Program-made: the position numbers and the translations under genes
Notes under the pieces: generated by a model
Database searches by the model: none
Seen by the model: only the letters and a program-made list of their open reading frames with translations
What the model was told of the DNA's origin: nothing
Assembly: GCA_963678675.1 (NCBI GenBank)
Contig: OY783193.1
Coordinates: 28,205,250-28,269,249, forward strand
Direction: 5' to 3'
DNA length: 64,000 bases
Origin: Xiphydria camelus
Lineage: Eukaryota > Arthropoda > Insecta > Hymenoptera > Xiphydriidae
In this document: positions 9,914-20,178 of the stretch, one piece after another
How positions within the stretch are numbered: position 1 is the stretch's first letter
Layout: every line of letters starts with the position of its first letter

Positions 9914-10608
9914 AAAGTTGAACTTTAATAAATAAAAGAAAAGTGGCATTAAAATACATAGAAGTAATAACCCCCGACCTATCCCGTCACTACCATTGGT
10001 AGCCCGCTCAGACATAAAAGTTAAAAATTTGCAAAACTGTAGGAGGGAAATATATTTTGTCATACATGGTTGAATTTATAATAAAATTTCCTACATTTTT
10101 GTCCATATGACCAAACCGAAATTTCGAAAAATCAGATAAAAAATTTTTTTTTTGATAAATAATGTGTTTTTTCAAAATCTGTTTAGGGGATTTTATTACA
10201 CTAAAAAAACCAAACAAAACGTATATTGAAAGTTTTCATCTATCTAGCTTCGTTTCGGAAATAGCTCGAAGGGGGTTAAAGTTCAGGGGTCCATTTGACC
10301 CCTTTAAACTAAAACTGGGCAGCTATAAAAAAATACGTGTCTCTTATTTTTCGATAAACTTTAAATTTACGAAGTTTCATCAAGATCGGAAGCGACCGCC
10401 TCGGACGGTTTCCTTGTAAGCCAAAAACTGCTTCGCACGCGCGCAGAAATCTGTGTCCAGGAGACTGCGCCGCGTAGGCACAATCCTGCACTGCCCTACT
10501 CTGCGTCCCAATTCGCGCGGGTCTATTGAGTTGTACAGGATATGGAAACCTGCACTGTCCTGCCCTGCGTCGCCTACGTCGCCTGCGTCTCAATGTGCGG
10601 CCGGGCTA

Positions 10609-10754
10609 ATTCACCGTAGGACCGAAAAGAGAAAAGAGTGAGTCACGGAGCGCGGGGGAAAGGGCGAACCTCGGTGCATTTTACCGTAGGTAAGGTAATT
10701 TGAGGTAGAGGATCGAGTCTCGAGGAATGTCGCGTCGCTTAAAATCCCCGAGAA
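10609..10754. other. 146-bp spacer between two GCCGCAC copies
   Basis: Sits between TA (10607-10608) of copy 2 and TA (10755-10756) of copy 3; the two copies face away from it with inverted identical ends. GC-moderate, without open frame. Probably the original DNA into which both copies inserted. Confidence 0.45.
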
Positions 10755-11204
10755 TAGCCCGGCCGCACATTGAGACGCAGGCGACGTAGGCGACGCAGGG
10801 CAGGGCAGGCGACGCAGGGCAGGAAAAAACACATGCTAGGCAGTGTGAGCGCATATTGGAAAGCAGTCCTGGCAGCTCTCAGCCCTGGCTGTTCTTGTTA
10901 TGAAGTGTTGGCGTGCCAGTGCGAATAGCAAATAATATTATTTAGACATAGAAAGAGCTTTTTGATGTGAATCATCTTATGCCGCGCTACAGCGGTGAGA
11001 ACGGCTGTTAGCGTGGCGATTCCGTTAGGGATCCAGACGCTGGAATGGCAATACGCTAACTCGGAACGCATCGGCGTAGGTAATTGGTCCCCTTTTACCG
11101 AGTGCTAGCTTCCCCACTTACTACTACACGCTCCCTGTATCGGTGTACGCGCGAAGCAGTATTAGACACTTTTAGCACGTCCTAAATTTTAAAAGTATCC
11201 GTAT

Positions 11205-11340
11205 ACGCATCTATCTGCGCATGCGCAGAATAGATACGGTGGTCTCGATGCGTTACGTTGCCCGTATCATTACGGGCCTACCGTCGTATCCCTATCCGAA
11301 CACGTATCCTGTCGCGTATGCAACTAGACTCGGTAACTTT
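11205..11340. repeat. Repeat with gtatccgtatacgcat, copy 1
   Basis: Contains ctgcgcatgcgcaga, cgttacgttgcccgtatc and ctatccgaacacgtatcctg. A close second copy lies at 13100-13222. Non-coding. Together with the partner motifs at 12795-12955 and 13235-13385 it belongs to one dispersed repeat. Confidence 0.5.
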
Positions 11341-11516
11341 CGAGAGTTACTAGATTTTATAGCGGTAAGATTCAAATATTAGTTCATCCTCTTAATTTCC
11401 GCCATTGGTCGCGACGGCGAGGCGGGCGTTATGTTAGGTAGGCGCAAGGCGCCTCGATGCCGCTCTTCAATTTTGAGTTAAACGTAATTGTGGAGGCTTC
11501 TACTACTACCTTACTA

Positions 11517-12039
11517 CCCTAGTAGCAGAGGATATCTGTCAGATATCTATAAGATGTCTATATGTCTAGAAAATGATATCTATATTTGGTATAAATGTGG
11601 TCGAAATCTAGATATAGACAGCGCGTAGATGTCTGACAGATATCCTAAGTTGACAAGAATCGATATTCTGTGGTAAATATAATGATTGTTTAAAATTAAG
11701 AGTTAATACTATTAAACAAACTTAATTATAAAGCTCTATATTAGTCTTCTCATTCTTTAATAAAAAACTTTAAAACGAATTAGCAGCTAGCATTTTATTA
11801 GAAAACGAGAAGGCCCTCTAGTGCTTTGTAATCCCTTTTTTAAATATTATTAATCTTATATTTTATGAAATTATTATATTTACCGCAGAATATCGATTCT
11901 TGTCAACTTAGAATATCTGTCAGACATCTACGCGCTGTCTATATCTAGATTTCGACCACATTTATACCAAATATAGATATCATTTTCTAGACATATAAAC
12001 ATCTTGTAGATGTCTGACAGATATCCTCTGCTACTAGGG
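11517..12039. mobile_element. 523-bp foldback MITE, TA duplication
   Basis: Terminal arms of about 165 bp mirror each other, starting ccctagtagcagaggatatc on the left and ending gatatcctctgctactaggg on the right. TA flanks both ends (11515-11516, 12040-12041), fitting a Tc1/mariner-type non-autonomous element. The AT-rich loop is non-coding. Confidence 0.7.
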
Positions 12040-12794
12040 TAAAACCCTCCTAAGAAATAGATCAATAGGACTGTATATACTTGTTAAGGAAACTCGAGTT
12101 ACAACAATCGGGTCAGGAATTTGTAGAGCCGTGGCTAGCCTCGGTATATCCCTTCTACTAAGCCTAAACATGGCAAAGCTGAGGCTATCGTTATGAAAGG
12201 CAAGATCAAAATTTCCATAGAGAGCTGCCCAGTTACTCAGGAGGTCCCCATCGTGTAAAATATGCCCTTAACTAGATCGTCCAAATTGTCATCATCTTCA
12301 TCGGCCTTATCAATTAGGATGGGGTGAAGTATATCGTCCATAATTATGTACAATAATTAGGGTAAACCACCCAGTTATTGGTCACCTTGAGAGAACGGAG
12401 TTAACGAGAGAGGAGATCTTAAGTGAGGGGGCGTCAAGCAAGAAGGTATCGTGGCTAAGAACGATAAACCAGAGGAAGAAAGAGAAGGAGAAAGAGAAAA
12501 CGCGCACAAAATACATGATACAGAGGAATGATAACGGTTTACGTAAAGAGAAGTATGCATGGGAAGAATTGTGGAATGCTGGTATGGGAGGAACACTGTA
12601 GGGAATATGTTTGTTACTCGCCAAGTCCTTTTCTAGGCCAGTGGGCCGAAATAAACTATCTACCTATCTATTGGACACCTTGCAAGTATTAGACAGTCTA
12701 ATTTAAATGAATAAAAACAAGATTTTTAGCTCTTACTTAAATAAATATTATCAATAAAAAAATAAGAACACTGCCCAATAACTAAGTTCTTTGA

Positions 12795-13385
12795 CAGTTT
12801 TTTTGAGGTTATTGCTTTCGGTTTCGTATACGTATGGGTAGATCGATGCTTGCTTAAACGGTTATTTTGCGGCCAACGTAAGTCGATAAGTTTACGGATA
12901 CGGATAGGCATACGGAGAAAATTTTAGGGTTTGCTAAAAGTGTCTATTCGCAAAAGTTACGTATACGCATCTCAACGAATAGACCAATCAGGACCCCCAC
13001 CACAATGGAATACTTGATCCTGATTGGTCTATTCGCTGAGATGCGTATACGTAACTTTGCGAGTAGACACTTTAAGCACATGTCCTAAATTTAAAACGTA
13101 TCCGTATACGCATTAGTCTGCGCATGCGCAGAATAAATACGGTGGTCCCGATGTGTTACGTTGTCCGTATCGTTACGGGCCTACCGTCGTATCCCTATCC
13201 GAACACGTATCCTGTCGCATATGGTTAGAAAGTCTAACGTCTCGTCGCTTTCGGTTTCGTATACGTATGGGTCGATCGATGCTTGCTTAAACGGTTATTT
13301 TGCGGCCAACGTAATTCGATAAGTTTACGGATACGGATAGGGATACGGAGAAACTTTTAGGGTTTGCTTAAAATGTCTATTTACC
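12795..13385. repeat. Repeat with cgtatacgtatgggt, two direct copies around a palindrome
   Basis: 12795-12955 and 13235-13385 share gctttcggtttcgtatacg, gatcgatgcttgcttaaacg and tacggatacggatagg. Between them lies a palindromic segment (ccaatcagga…tcctgattgg, 12955-13075) that recurs inside X at 16930-17095 and 44330-44512, then a copy of the 11205 repeat. Non-coding. Confidence 0.5.
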
Positions 13386-13687
13386 CTCCTAATGAAAGCA
13401 TGAGGATTGATTAATCATTGGTTAGCACGTTTAAAAATAACATTTAAAAAATATTTTCTCGTTAGGATTCGATGTGCATACGGAATTCCTTGTTCCTTGA
13501 AGAAAAATTGCAGTCGAAAGGGGAAGTGAAGTTTTCTTAAGAAACGAATGGAGGAGAATTTCGTTGTAATTTTTAAGCGTAGTATTACGTTGAACTATTG
13601 TCGTTGGATCCTTATTTTTTAGGAAACAAAGAATTTGTAATCATTTTCTCCGATTAAGCTCCACCTACGAATATACGCTCATTAAAA

Positions 13688-14078
13688 TATAATATAAAAC
13701 AGTTTTTATAGAAAAATTGTTAGATGTGAAACATCGAAATTCTTCTTTGTAGAAAGTATGCGATAGGAAGGATGGACCACGCGTCCGTCGAAAGAACACG
13801 TGCGCCAGCGCGCATTTGTATTTATGACTGTGATACTATTAAACGGTACGAACCGTTGTGTCTAATTCAAAAAGCGCATTTAGTTTACTCTCTCTTAACT
13901 CTGCCATCGGTACTGTTTACTTAATAGTATCATAGTCATAAATACAAATGCGCACTGGCGCACGTGTTCTTTCGACGGACGCGTGGTCCATCCTTCCTAT
14001 CGCATACTTTTTACAAAGAAGAATTTCGATGTTTCACATCTAACAATTTTTCTGTAAAAACTGTTTTATATTTCATTT
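13688..14078. repeat. 390-bp foldback with ~160-bp arms
   Basis: Left arm runs aaaacagtttttatagaaa … ggaccacgcgtccgtcg … atttgtatttatgactg; the right arm is its complement with few differences. The ~90-bp loop is non-coding. No clear target duplication could be read. Confidence 0.65.
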
Positions 14079-14445
14079 AAACTTGTTTTCGATATCTTCA
14101 ATTGATTTCAAGATAATCGATTTTTAACTCGCTCTGTAAAAGCGAGGCATTTATTACACTTTTACTCTATATCGCGTTAGGAGGTAATCGCTATTGATTT
14201 TTATTTCAATCGTGGCGTTGTTTCTGGACGGTTCCGATTCAGAGTCGGACGCAAAATTTAATTGCGTGGCTTCAAGACACATTTATTCATTTAATCGAAA
14301 TTTCAACAAAAGATTCAGAAAGTTTATACCCTAAAGACTTGTTACAGTTGTTTATTTTCAAATTTGGAGTAAAATTTACTGTATGTTAGATCTAATTCCG
14401 CTTAAGTGATCGGCATTTCCCCACTCTCTCCTTCCACTAACAAAA

Positions 14446-14658
14446 CAAAACGTGTGGCCGCCACACGCGGAAGAAGTGAAACTTCGATATCAGTTTCTCT
14501 GAATTTGATTCCGGTGGTATTAGTTTCAATTGGCTGTACGAAGAAGCATTGTAAAAGACTTGTATAGAGCCAATTGAAACTAATACCACCGGAATCAAAT
14601 TCAGAGAAACTGATATCGAAGTTTCACTTCTTCCGCGTGTGGCGGCCACACGTTTTGT
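14446..14658. repeat. Terminal hairpin, copy in 14441-20817
   Basis: Same ~105-bp arms as at 6687-6905, with cgtgtggccgccacacg near both outer ends. It supplies the last part of the open frame on the minus strand, so that frame (14437-14913) ends in hairpin-encoded residues. Confidence 0.7.
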
Positions 14659-14913
14659 GTTCTTTTTTTTGTTGAATTCAATATGAATTTTTTTATGGGC
14701 ACAAAATATAGTGTAAGGAATATCATATTCACTGGATGTATTTCCACCGATATTGGATCCACCAGGAACTTGAAAATCTGTTACATTCTCCAGGGTTTGG
14801 GACTGGTGTTGATCTGCATTAGCAGATATAGAAATATTTGATTGTGTTAATTTAATTTTCTCTCTCCATTTTCGACTTCGTTCTGCATCAGTTTTAGGTA
14901 GTGTCTTCGTCAT
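14659..14913 (-). pseudogene. N-terminal part of the hairpin-element protein, longest copy
   Basis: Starts MTKTLPKTDAERSRKWREK at 14913 and stays open for about 85 codons before entering the hairpin. After the basic helix it is polar (Ser/Asn/Gln-rich) and contains a hydrophobic-aromatic patch (SSEYDIPYTIFCAHKK). It retains about 200 bp missing from the copies at 6499 and 52282, so it is closest to the ancestral protein. Function unrecognised. Confidence 0.4.
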
Positions 14914-15566
14914 TGTTTTCTTTATACGGTGCCTGTCACGAAACTCTTTTCACGGAAAAAGCCGGTTGTTTTCCTGTATTTGCAATAATAATTTTAATAT
15001 AACACACACGCGAAAGAGTGTTCAGTCAGGTTCATTGACGTTAACGAAATTGAAAGTTTATTTTACACGTTGCCTGTCACTGAACTCTTTTGACCGTTCT
15101 GTTGTTTTTTTTTGGCAACAATAATTATAAATTAATACACACACACATACACACACGCGCGCGCGAAAAATGTACAGTAAAGCGAGGTGGTTACTCGAGA
15201 AAGGTCACGACTCCGATCGCAGACTGCACGAGCTCTGTATAGCCGGCCATTCGACGCGGTAAAATCCGGAAAACTGAAAATGTACAAACGAAATACAAAC
15301 AACTCACAAGTAACTCTGCGCCCTCTAGTCTGGCTTCTCATATCATCTTACGGATACGCCCAAAAAAGGGTCCTAAACGCTAGATATATGGTGAGACTAA
15401 ACAGTCCTCTTAGTGGAGGTGCGAAACTGCGTCGCCTCATAATACGAACAATAGCTTTCATCGCCCGAAGAAACCCTCTCGAGCAACACAAACCAGACCC
15501 CCTCTGCACAGTCTAAACAGCGAGTGATTTTTGCGTCATTTTTCTTCAGTTTCAAGTCAATAACTA

Positions 15567-16305
15567 CCCCCCACAAAAACAGATTCTCTGTAAAAAAAGG
15601 CGGCATGTTCATTCAGTGCCAACAAAAATTGATACCTACGTAAAATACTCTCCAAAAAAGATTTGAAATCAATTAAGATCGCCATGTTCAAGATTTATAT
15701 ATAAAATGTAAAAGGCATCATTTGAAAGAAAAATTATTGTAAATCAAGTTACTAAAAAATTCGACTCAAGAATTTATAAAAAAAATTTAATAAAAAAGAA
15801 CTTGCCGCGTTTAAGTTTTCATCTTTTGTCCACTATACCGAATAATTGGTAGTGCTTGGACGGTGCTAGAGTAATTCATAAATTGCACTGCCGAAGTCAA
15901 ATTCAGAGAAATTCAGAAGGCCCCCGCCTGATTGGTTTCCCGTGCGACATTCGGTATACTGATGGTATCATATAAGAGTGTATGAATTTATTAAAATCAT
16001 AAGTGCATAAACATCGAGTATAATTCTGTCTGAATTTTTTATTTTGAAGGAAAAAAACGCGGCAAGTTCTTTTTTATTAAATTTTTTTTATAAATTCTTT
16101 AGTCGAATTTTTTAGTAACTTGATTTACAATAATTTTTCTTTCAAATGATGCCTTTTACTTTTTATATATAAATCTTGAACATGGCGACCTTAATTGATT
16201 TCAAATCTTTTTTGGAGAGTATTTTACGTATCAATTTTTGTTGGCACTGAATGAACATGCCGTCTTTTTTACAGAGAATCTGTTTTTGTGGGGGGATTTC
16301 ATTAC
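15567..16305. repeat. Terminal palindrome of X, ~0.74 kb
   Basis: The outer arms read ccccccacaaaaacagattc and gaatctgtttttgtgggggg; the arms are about 330 bp and include gatttgaaatcaattaag, cgccatgttcaagattta and aagaacttgccgcg. The centre is near 15930 (gcccccgcctgattgg). Copies: 44860-46247 (interrupted) and 58935-59588 (truncated). Non-coding. Confidence 0.75.
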
Positions 16306-16489
16306 TTTTTGGAATTTATTCATGAGGAGAATACGTATACATGTAGAAGAATAGCTTTCTATTACCACAAAATTAAAGTCTCACATTTTATACCGATACG
16401 AGCCAATTAATTATAACCACTTACTTACTTTTGATTTATTCTCGTGATATTGTGAAAGGGATTTATAGACTAGAGAGCCCTTATATTTT

Positions 16490-16927
16490 TCACTTTGCCT
16501 TAGTATTTTGGAGAAATAAAACATATGCCGCTTTCGTATTTACAGGCCATCGGATTTTTCTTATATTTTGGTCGTCTACAGAAATCCATGAAGACGTTTT
16601 ACCTTCAACTCTCTCTCTAACAATAAGTATACTCTTCCAATGACCATGACGAATTGTTTCATCACATGTAAAGATACCACTTATGACAGTATATATGTTG
16701 TTACATATATTAACTCGAGACGTTGGAATAGTTTTAAGAAATCCTTTTGCATGCACCGCTGAAATTTCGCCCTTACTCATAAATAAATTTAATGTAATTA
16801 TTACTACATCATTTACAGCTTCGATGCTGACCTTACGACTCATTTCAATCCGAGTAGAACATTCATTGCAAATATCATCATAAACATGCCAATGCGAATA
16901 AAAATCATCTATTAACTGTTGCAGATC
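16490..16927 (-). pseudogene. Ubiquitin-specific-protease-like C-terminal exon
   Basis: An open frame reads from a possible splice acceptor (gatctgcaacag, about 16920) to a stop at 16490. Features in order: a CxxC pair (DDICNECSTR), a stretch ending VVIITLNLF, IYTVISGIF, RHGHWKSILI, SSWISVDDQNIRKI and AAYVLFLQ. This order and spacing resemble the His-box end of C19 peptidases (Y.L..v..H.G....GHY…W…DD..V……AY.LFY), with GHW in place of GHY. The catalytic Cys box is not seen, so it is a fragment. It sits in X; a truncated second copy lies at 44513-44757. Identity is inferred from pattern only. Confidence 0.45.
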
Positions 16928-16929
16928 AA

Positions 16930-17205
16930 GTATTCCGTTGTGGTGGGGGTCCTGATTGGTCTACTCGCAAAGATGCGTATACTTTCTTAGCGAGTGGACT
17001 AATTAGGACCCCCGCCGCAACGGAATACTTGAACCTGATTGGTCTCTTCGTTGAGTTGCGTGCACGCAAAGATACGAGTGACTCGAGAAAGGCCCCCCTG
17101 ATCTCCCGGTAGCTGTCAATTCGGGAGATCGAAGCATGTAACCTCGAAATCAAGTGTACAAGTGATAAGATAATTATTCGGGTTTCTTCGGTGAGTTTCC
17201 CCAAG
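16930..17205. repeat. Palindromic repeats upstream of the protease-like exon
   Basis: 16930-17095 holds the ccgttgtggtgggggtcctg palindrome and ggaatacttga motifs shared with 12955-13075 and 44330-44512. 17100-17205 holds half of the cttcgatctcccgaattg family (gatctcccggtagctgtcaa), ending at ttccccaagtgtttaaa where the next repeat begins. Non-coding. Confidence 0.5.
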
Positions 17206-18765
17206 TGTTTAAAGTAGTTACTCCATTATTGTAATCCAATTTTATTGTATCCCTTATTTTTCTGCCACGACTTTGATTGTTGATAGTGGATGGATCAGCT
17301 AATAAATTTGATTTTTATTCACTATCAACCATCAAAGTCGTGGCAGAAAAATAAGGGATACAATGGAATTGGATTACAGTAATGTAGTAACTACTTTATT
17401 ATTATTTTTTCTTTATCGATATAGTCCCTCTTTCGTATTATACTATCCCACAAGTTCGAATTTATATACTGATCTGTTAAACGTGAAGTATACATGTACC
17501 TCACTTTTATCTCATTAAGTATTACTGCAGACTCTGACATGTCATCTCGTACAGGTGCAACCGAAGAGGACCTAGCTCGTGTCCTGTCCGTAAAAAGATG
17601 ACTCGATGGACATCGGAGAATATCAGACTTGTCACCGAGCGCCTACTACCCACGGTACATTTATTGCAATATGCGCTTTTCGTTTCAATTATTCCTGCTT
17701 TAAATAACTTTCACTTCTTTCAAAGTATTTACCTTGTACAAACTGTTCATCGTAGGGGGAAGCGATCAGTGATTGTGACTTAGCGTAGACAAATTATTCC
17801 TGCGATGATGTTCCAGTTGCAAAGCATACACTAGCAAGTCAGCTTACAGCATCCGATGTTTAGTATCAACTTTACCTCTTTTGGAACACCCACCACCTGA
17901 GCATAATCACGATTACGTTAATGTTAATCGCAGAATAGACCGTGAGCTCGGGCACATTATCGAGTAGTAGTTAGCTACACCGAATTGCTTTTTAGTTTTA
18001 ATAGACGAACTTGTCTACGACGAGTCGCTATTATCGACCGCTGTGACCTACCACGAACAGTTCAAAAAAGGTTATTAGCTTGAAAGAAGTAATAGTTATT
18101 TAACGTTGGAATAGTTGAAAAGAGAAACGCGTATTGCAATTAATGCATCTTGGGATATAGGCGCTCGGTGACAAGTCTGACATTCTCCAATGTCCATCGA
18201 GTCATCTTTTTGTGGACAGGACACGAGCTAGATCTTCTTCGGTTGCACCTGTACGAGATGACAAGTCAGAAAATCATGAGTCTTCATGAAAATCTTCTTA
18301 CCTACTCGTTCTGCAGTAATACTTAATGAAATAAAAGTGAGGTACATGTACACTTCACGTTTGACAGGTCGGTATATAAATTCGAACTTAGGATAGTATA
18401 ATACGAAAGAGGAAATATATATCGATAAAGAAAAAATAATAATAAAGTAGTTACTACATTACTGTAATCCAATTCCATTGTATCCCTTATTTTTCTGCCG
18501 CGACTGATTGTTGATAGTGAATAAAAATTAAATTTATTGGCTGATCCATCCACTATCAACAATCAAAGTCGTGGCAGAAAAATAAGGGATATAATGGAAT
18601 TGGATTACAATAATGGAGTAACTACTTTATTATTGTTTTTTATTTATTTATATATTTCCTCTTTCGTATTATACTATCACACAAGTTCCAATTTATATAC
18701 CGACCTGTGTCAAGCGTGAAATGTACATGTACCTCACTTTTATTTCATCTCTTCTTCGCCTCTGA
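17206..18765. repeat. Two palindromes of X flanking a third
   Basis: 17212-17511 and 18319-18765 are copies of a ~430-bp palindromic repeat (tgtaatccaattccattgt, tttttctgccacgac, then its complement; tails with gacctgtcaaacgtgaa and acatgtacctcactt). Between them, 17512-18318 is an ~0.8-kb palindrome with arms starting tattactgcag and containing catctcgtacaggtgcaac, cgatggacat and gtcaccgagcgcct. The same ~0.8-kb palindrome is at about 42530-43345. Part of each arm might be exonic (gatgactcgatggacat), but no frame is convincing. Confidence 0.55.
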
Positions 18766-18808
18766 TGTAACGATGGAAATTACAAAATATCCATTTAAAG
18801 TAGCACAC

Positions 18809-18927
18809 GTCCATGCACTCGAGACAGCAAATCCAGCTCGCCAAATGAACTATTGCAACTGGTTCTTGGAACAACAAGTGGATGATCCTTCGTTCGAAAG
18901 AAACCCCCTCGGATTCGCATACCATAT
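18809..18927 (-). pseudogene. Exon fragment of unknown gene (VCESEGVSFER…)
   Basis: The minus strand reads a ~39-codon exon, VCESEGVSFERRIIHLLFQE … SWICCLECMD, then a GT donor (gtgtgc). The upstream acceptor seen in other copies (ttgttacag) is mutated here. Homologous exons form a tandem array at 57011-57841. The protein motif, with a closing CC-x2-C, is not one I recognise. Confidence 0.4.
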
Positions 18928-19459
18928 GTAACAAATTGTAAATAACAATCATATGGGGTTTTTATAATTATTTTAAGAAGTCCCAGAAGAAAGCAGGTGG
19001 AGTAAAATATCGATGCTGTGCTAGAAAGAATAAAGAATAACCCTCGAACCCTAATCGGTATGAGTGATTCCTCATTGACTGTCGTTACAACGGAGACAAA
19101 GAACAGATGAAATAGAAGTGAGGTACATGTACACTTCAGGTTTGACAAGTCAGTGTATAAATTGGAACTTGTAATAGTACGAAAGAGGAAATATATCGAT
19201 AGAGAAAAAATAATGATCAAGTAATTACTTGATTGTTGTGATCCAATTCCATTGCATCTCCTATTTTTCTCCCACGGCTTTGATTGTGACAGAGAAGAAA
19301 AGCCATCGATTCGTCTCGTGCTCGCATGACGCTGAAACGAAAAATAGAATTATCACAAAGATAAGTGTCCTTCCATCGAAAGTGAGGTTAAAGCTGTCAG
19401 ATGGCAATTAAACTTATCTGATTGTAATTCTTCTGAGATACTGCCGTCTCCTTTCCGGC

Positions 19460-20178
19460 TCTTTATGCACAGGCAACCAGAGAAACACAGCATTGCATCC
19501 GTTCACTATCTCGATTATCGAAAAAAAAACAAACGATTATTAAACTATACGGAGCGTCTGTCACATTCATCACTATTGAGATTCATAACTCCGATTACAC
19601 TGAATTTTTACATTTTATTAACCAGCGCGTCCGAGGATCGAAATAAACGCGAGGTTAATCGTTTCGCGAATGGAAATATTTTATTAACTTTGAAAATACC
19701 CAAACATTTAAGGAATATATTCTCTCACACACTCTCACATACATTTGATGGCGTATACGTGTGGCCGTATCTGTGTACATATTTCCGATCATGGCCGACT
19801 TTCGCCGAAGGTAGGCGGAATTTTTGTGAGATTTTGACATATATATATATATCGCCCGAGAAATCGGATTCTCGACTTTTAGGCGCAAGGGGCGTGGCTT
19901 CGCGTTGCTAAGGAAAAATCTCTGTTAATATGTAACTTATAACATTTATTCTGCTCTCTATCAATAGAAAATAGTCAATTTATATGGCGTAACTAAGCAT
20001 ATTTTTTGTTATAACCGTATATTTATTGAGAAAATTTGATGTAAAAATTGAGGGGTGCAGGGGGCAGACATTTGTGGTGTAAAGAGACACGGGTGCGCGC
20101 TCGCGACATCAACGCTGTTGTGTCTGAGTGCGAAACTACTTGAACGAACATGCCGCGAGACACTGCCGTGTCTCTTGA
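19460..20178 (-). repeat. Leader segment of X, copy 1
   Basis: Matches 39637-40430 and 55806-56640 in the opposite orientation: terminal hairpin, then cccctcaattt, ctcaataaatatacggttat, a ccacgcccct / gatatatatat stretch and catacgccatcaa. Just beyond it (about 19330-19420) the minus strand shows tatttttcgtttcag followed by a short exon (…SRGRKIGDAMELDHNNQ). A partial leader also lies at 26530-26720. Confidence 0.6.

Larger units (their letters stand above)
4265..10416. mobile_element. 6.15-kb insertion with ~0.9-kb inverted arms, TAA duplication
   Basis: Starts caaggaaaccgttcgaggcg and ends with its near-exact complement (…cctcggacggtttccttg). TAA lies on both sides (4262-4264, 10417-10419), while copy 1 of the target has one TAA, so the insertion made a 3-bp duplication. 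The arms (about 4265-5165 and 9538-10416) are near-identical inverted copies and each carries the C-terminal end of a piggyBac-type transposase. The interior holds a hairpin element (5193-6905), a broken Tigger-type transposase and a small intact ORF. A 3-bp duplication does not suit piggyBac (TTAA), so the arms probably picked up piggyBac sequence. Confidence 0.6.
3826..10606 (-). mobile_element. GCCGCAC element, copy 2, split by a 6.15-kb insertion
   Basis: The outer ends are inverted copies of each other: gccgcacattgagacgcag at 3826 and the complement of ctgcgtctcaatgtgcggc at about 10584-10602. Each is flanked by TA (3824-3825, 10607-10608). The element itself is only 3826-4264 plus 10417-10606, about 0.62 kb once the second TAA is discounted. 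The halves are in reverse orientation to copy 1, where they are contiguous. A non-autonomous DNA transposon with TA duplication is the simplest reading; the superfamily is not determined. Confidence 0.65.
10976..14196. other. 3.2-kb interruption in GCCGCAC copy 3, no gene
   Basis: Left flank cttttt-gatgtgaatcat and right flank tttttatttcaatcgtgg both cover the same ~16 bp of the target, so a long target duplication or a rearrangement is possible. Inside are several MITE-like repeats listed separately. The sequence at 12040-12790 has only short unsupported frames, including one of 37 codons on the minus strand (about 12230-12340). Confidence 0.4.
15567..20178 (-). mobile_element. Unit X, copy 1, inserted between A and T with no target duplication
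   Basis: On the minus strand X starts TCAAGAGACACGGCAGTGTC (hairpin gagacac/gtgtctc) at 20178 and ends …acagagaatctgtttttgtg plus Gs at 15567. The uninterrupted A/D joint at 5943/5944 and 53004/53005 shows the target …gtta/tagtt, with nothing duplicated here. Starting TC, insertion between A and T, hairpins near the ends and captured exons all recall Helitrons, but a canonical CTRR end is missing. Modules in X order: leader with exon, palindromes, protease-like exon, terminal palindrome. Confidence 0.5.

Noticed and set aside
12375..12624. Two minus frames of 73 and 80 codons
   Set aside because: The complementary strand is purine-rich; the frames show Ser/Phe/Leu bias only, no domain, no splice context.
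18323..18719. Hydrophobic frames TTLLLFF..YRYIFPLSYY on both strands
   Set aside because: They read through a palindrome and past the conserved gtaa-t donor position, so they are probably intron sequence of X.
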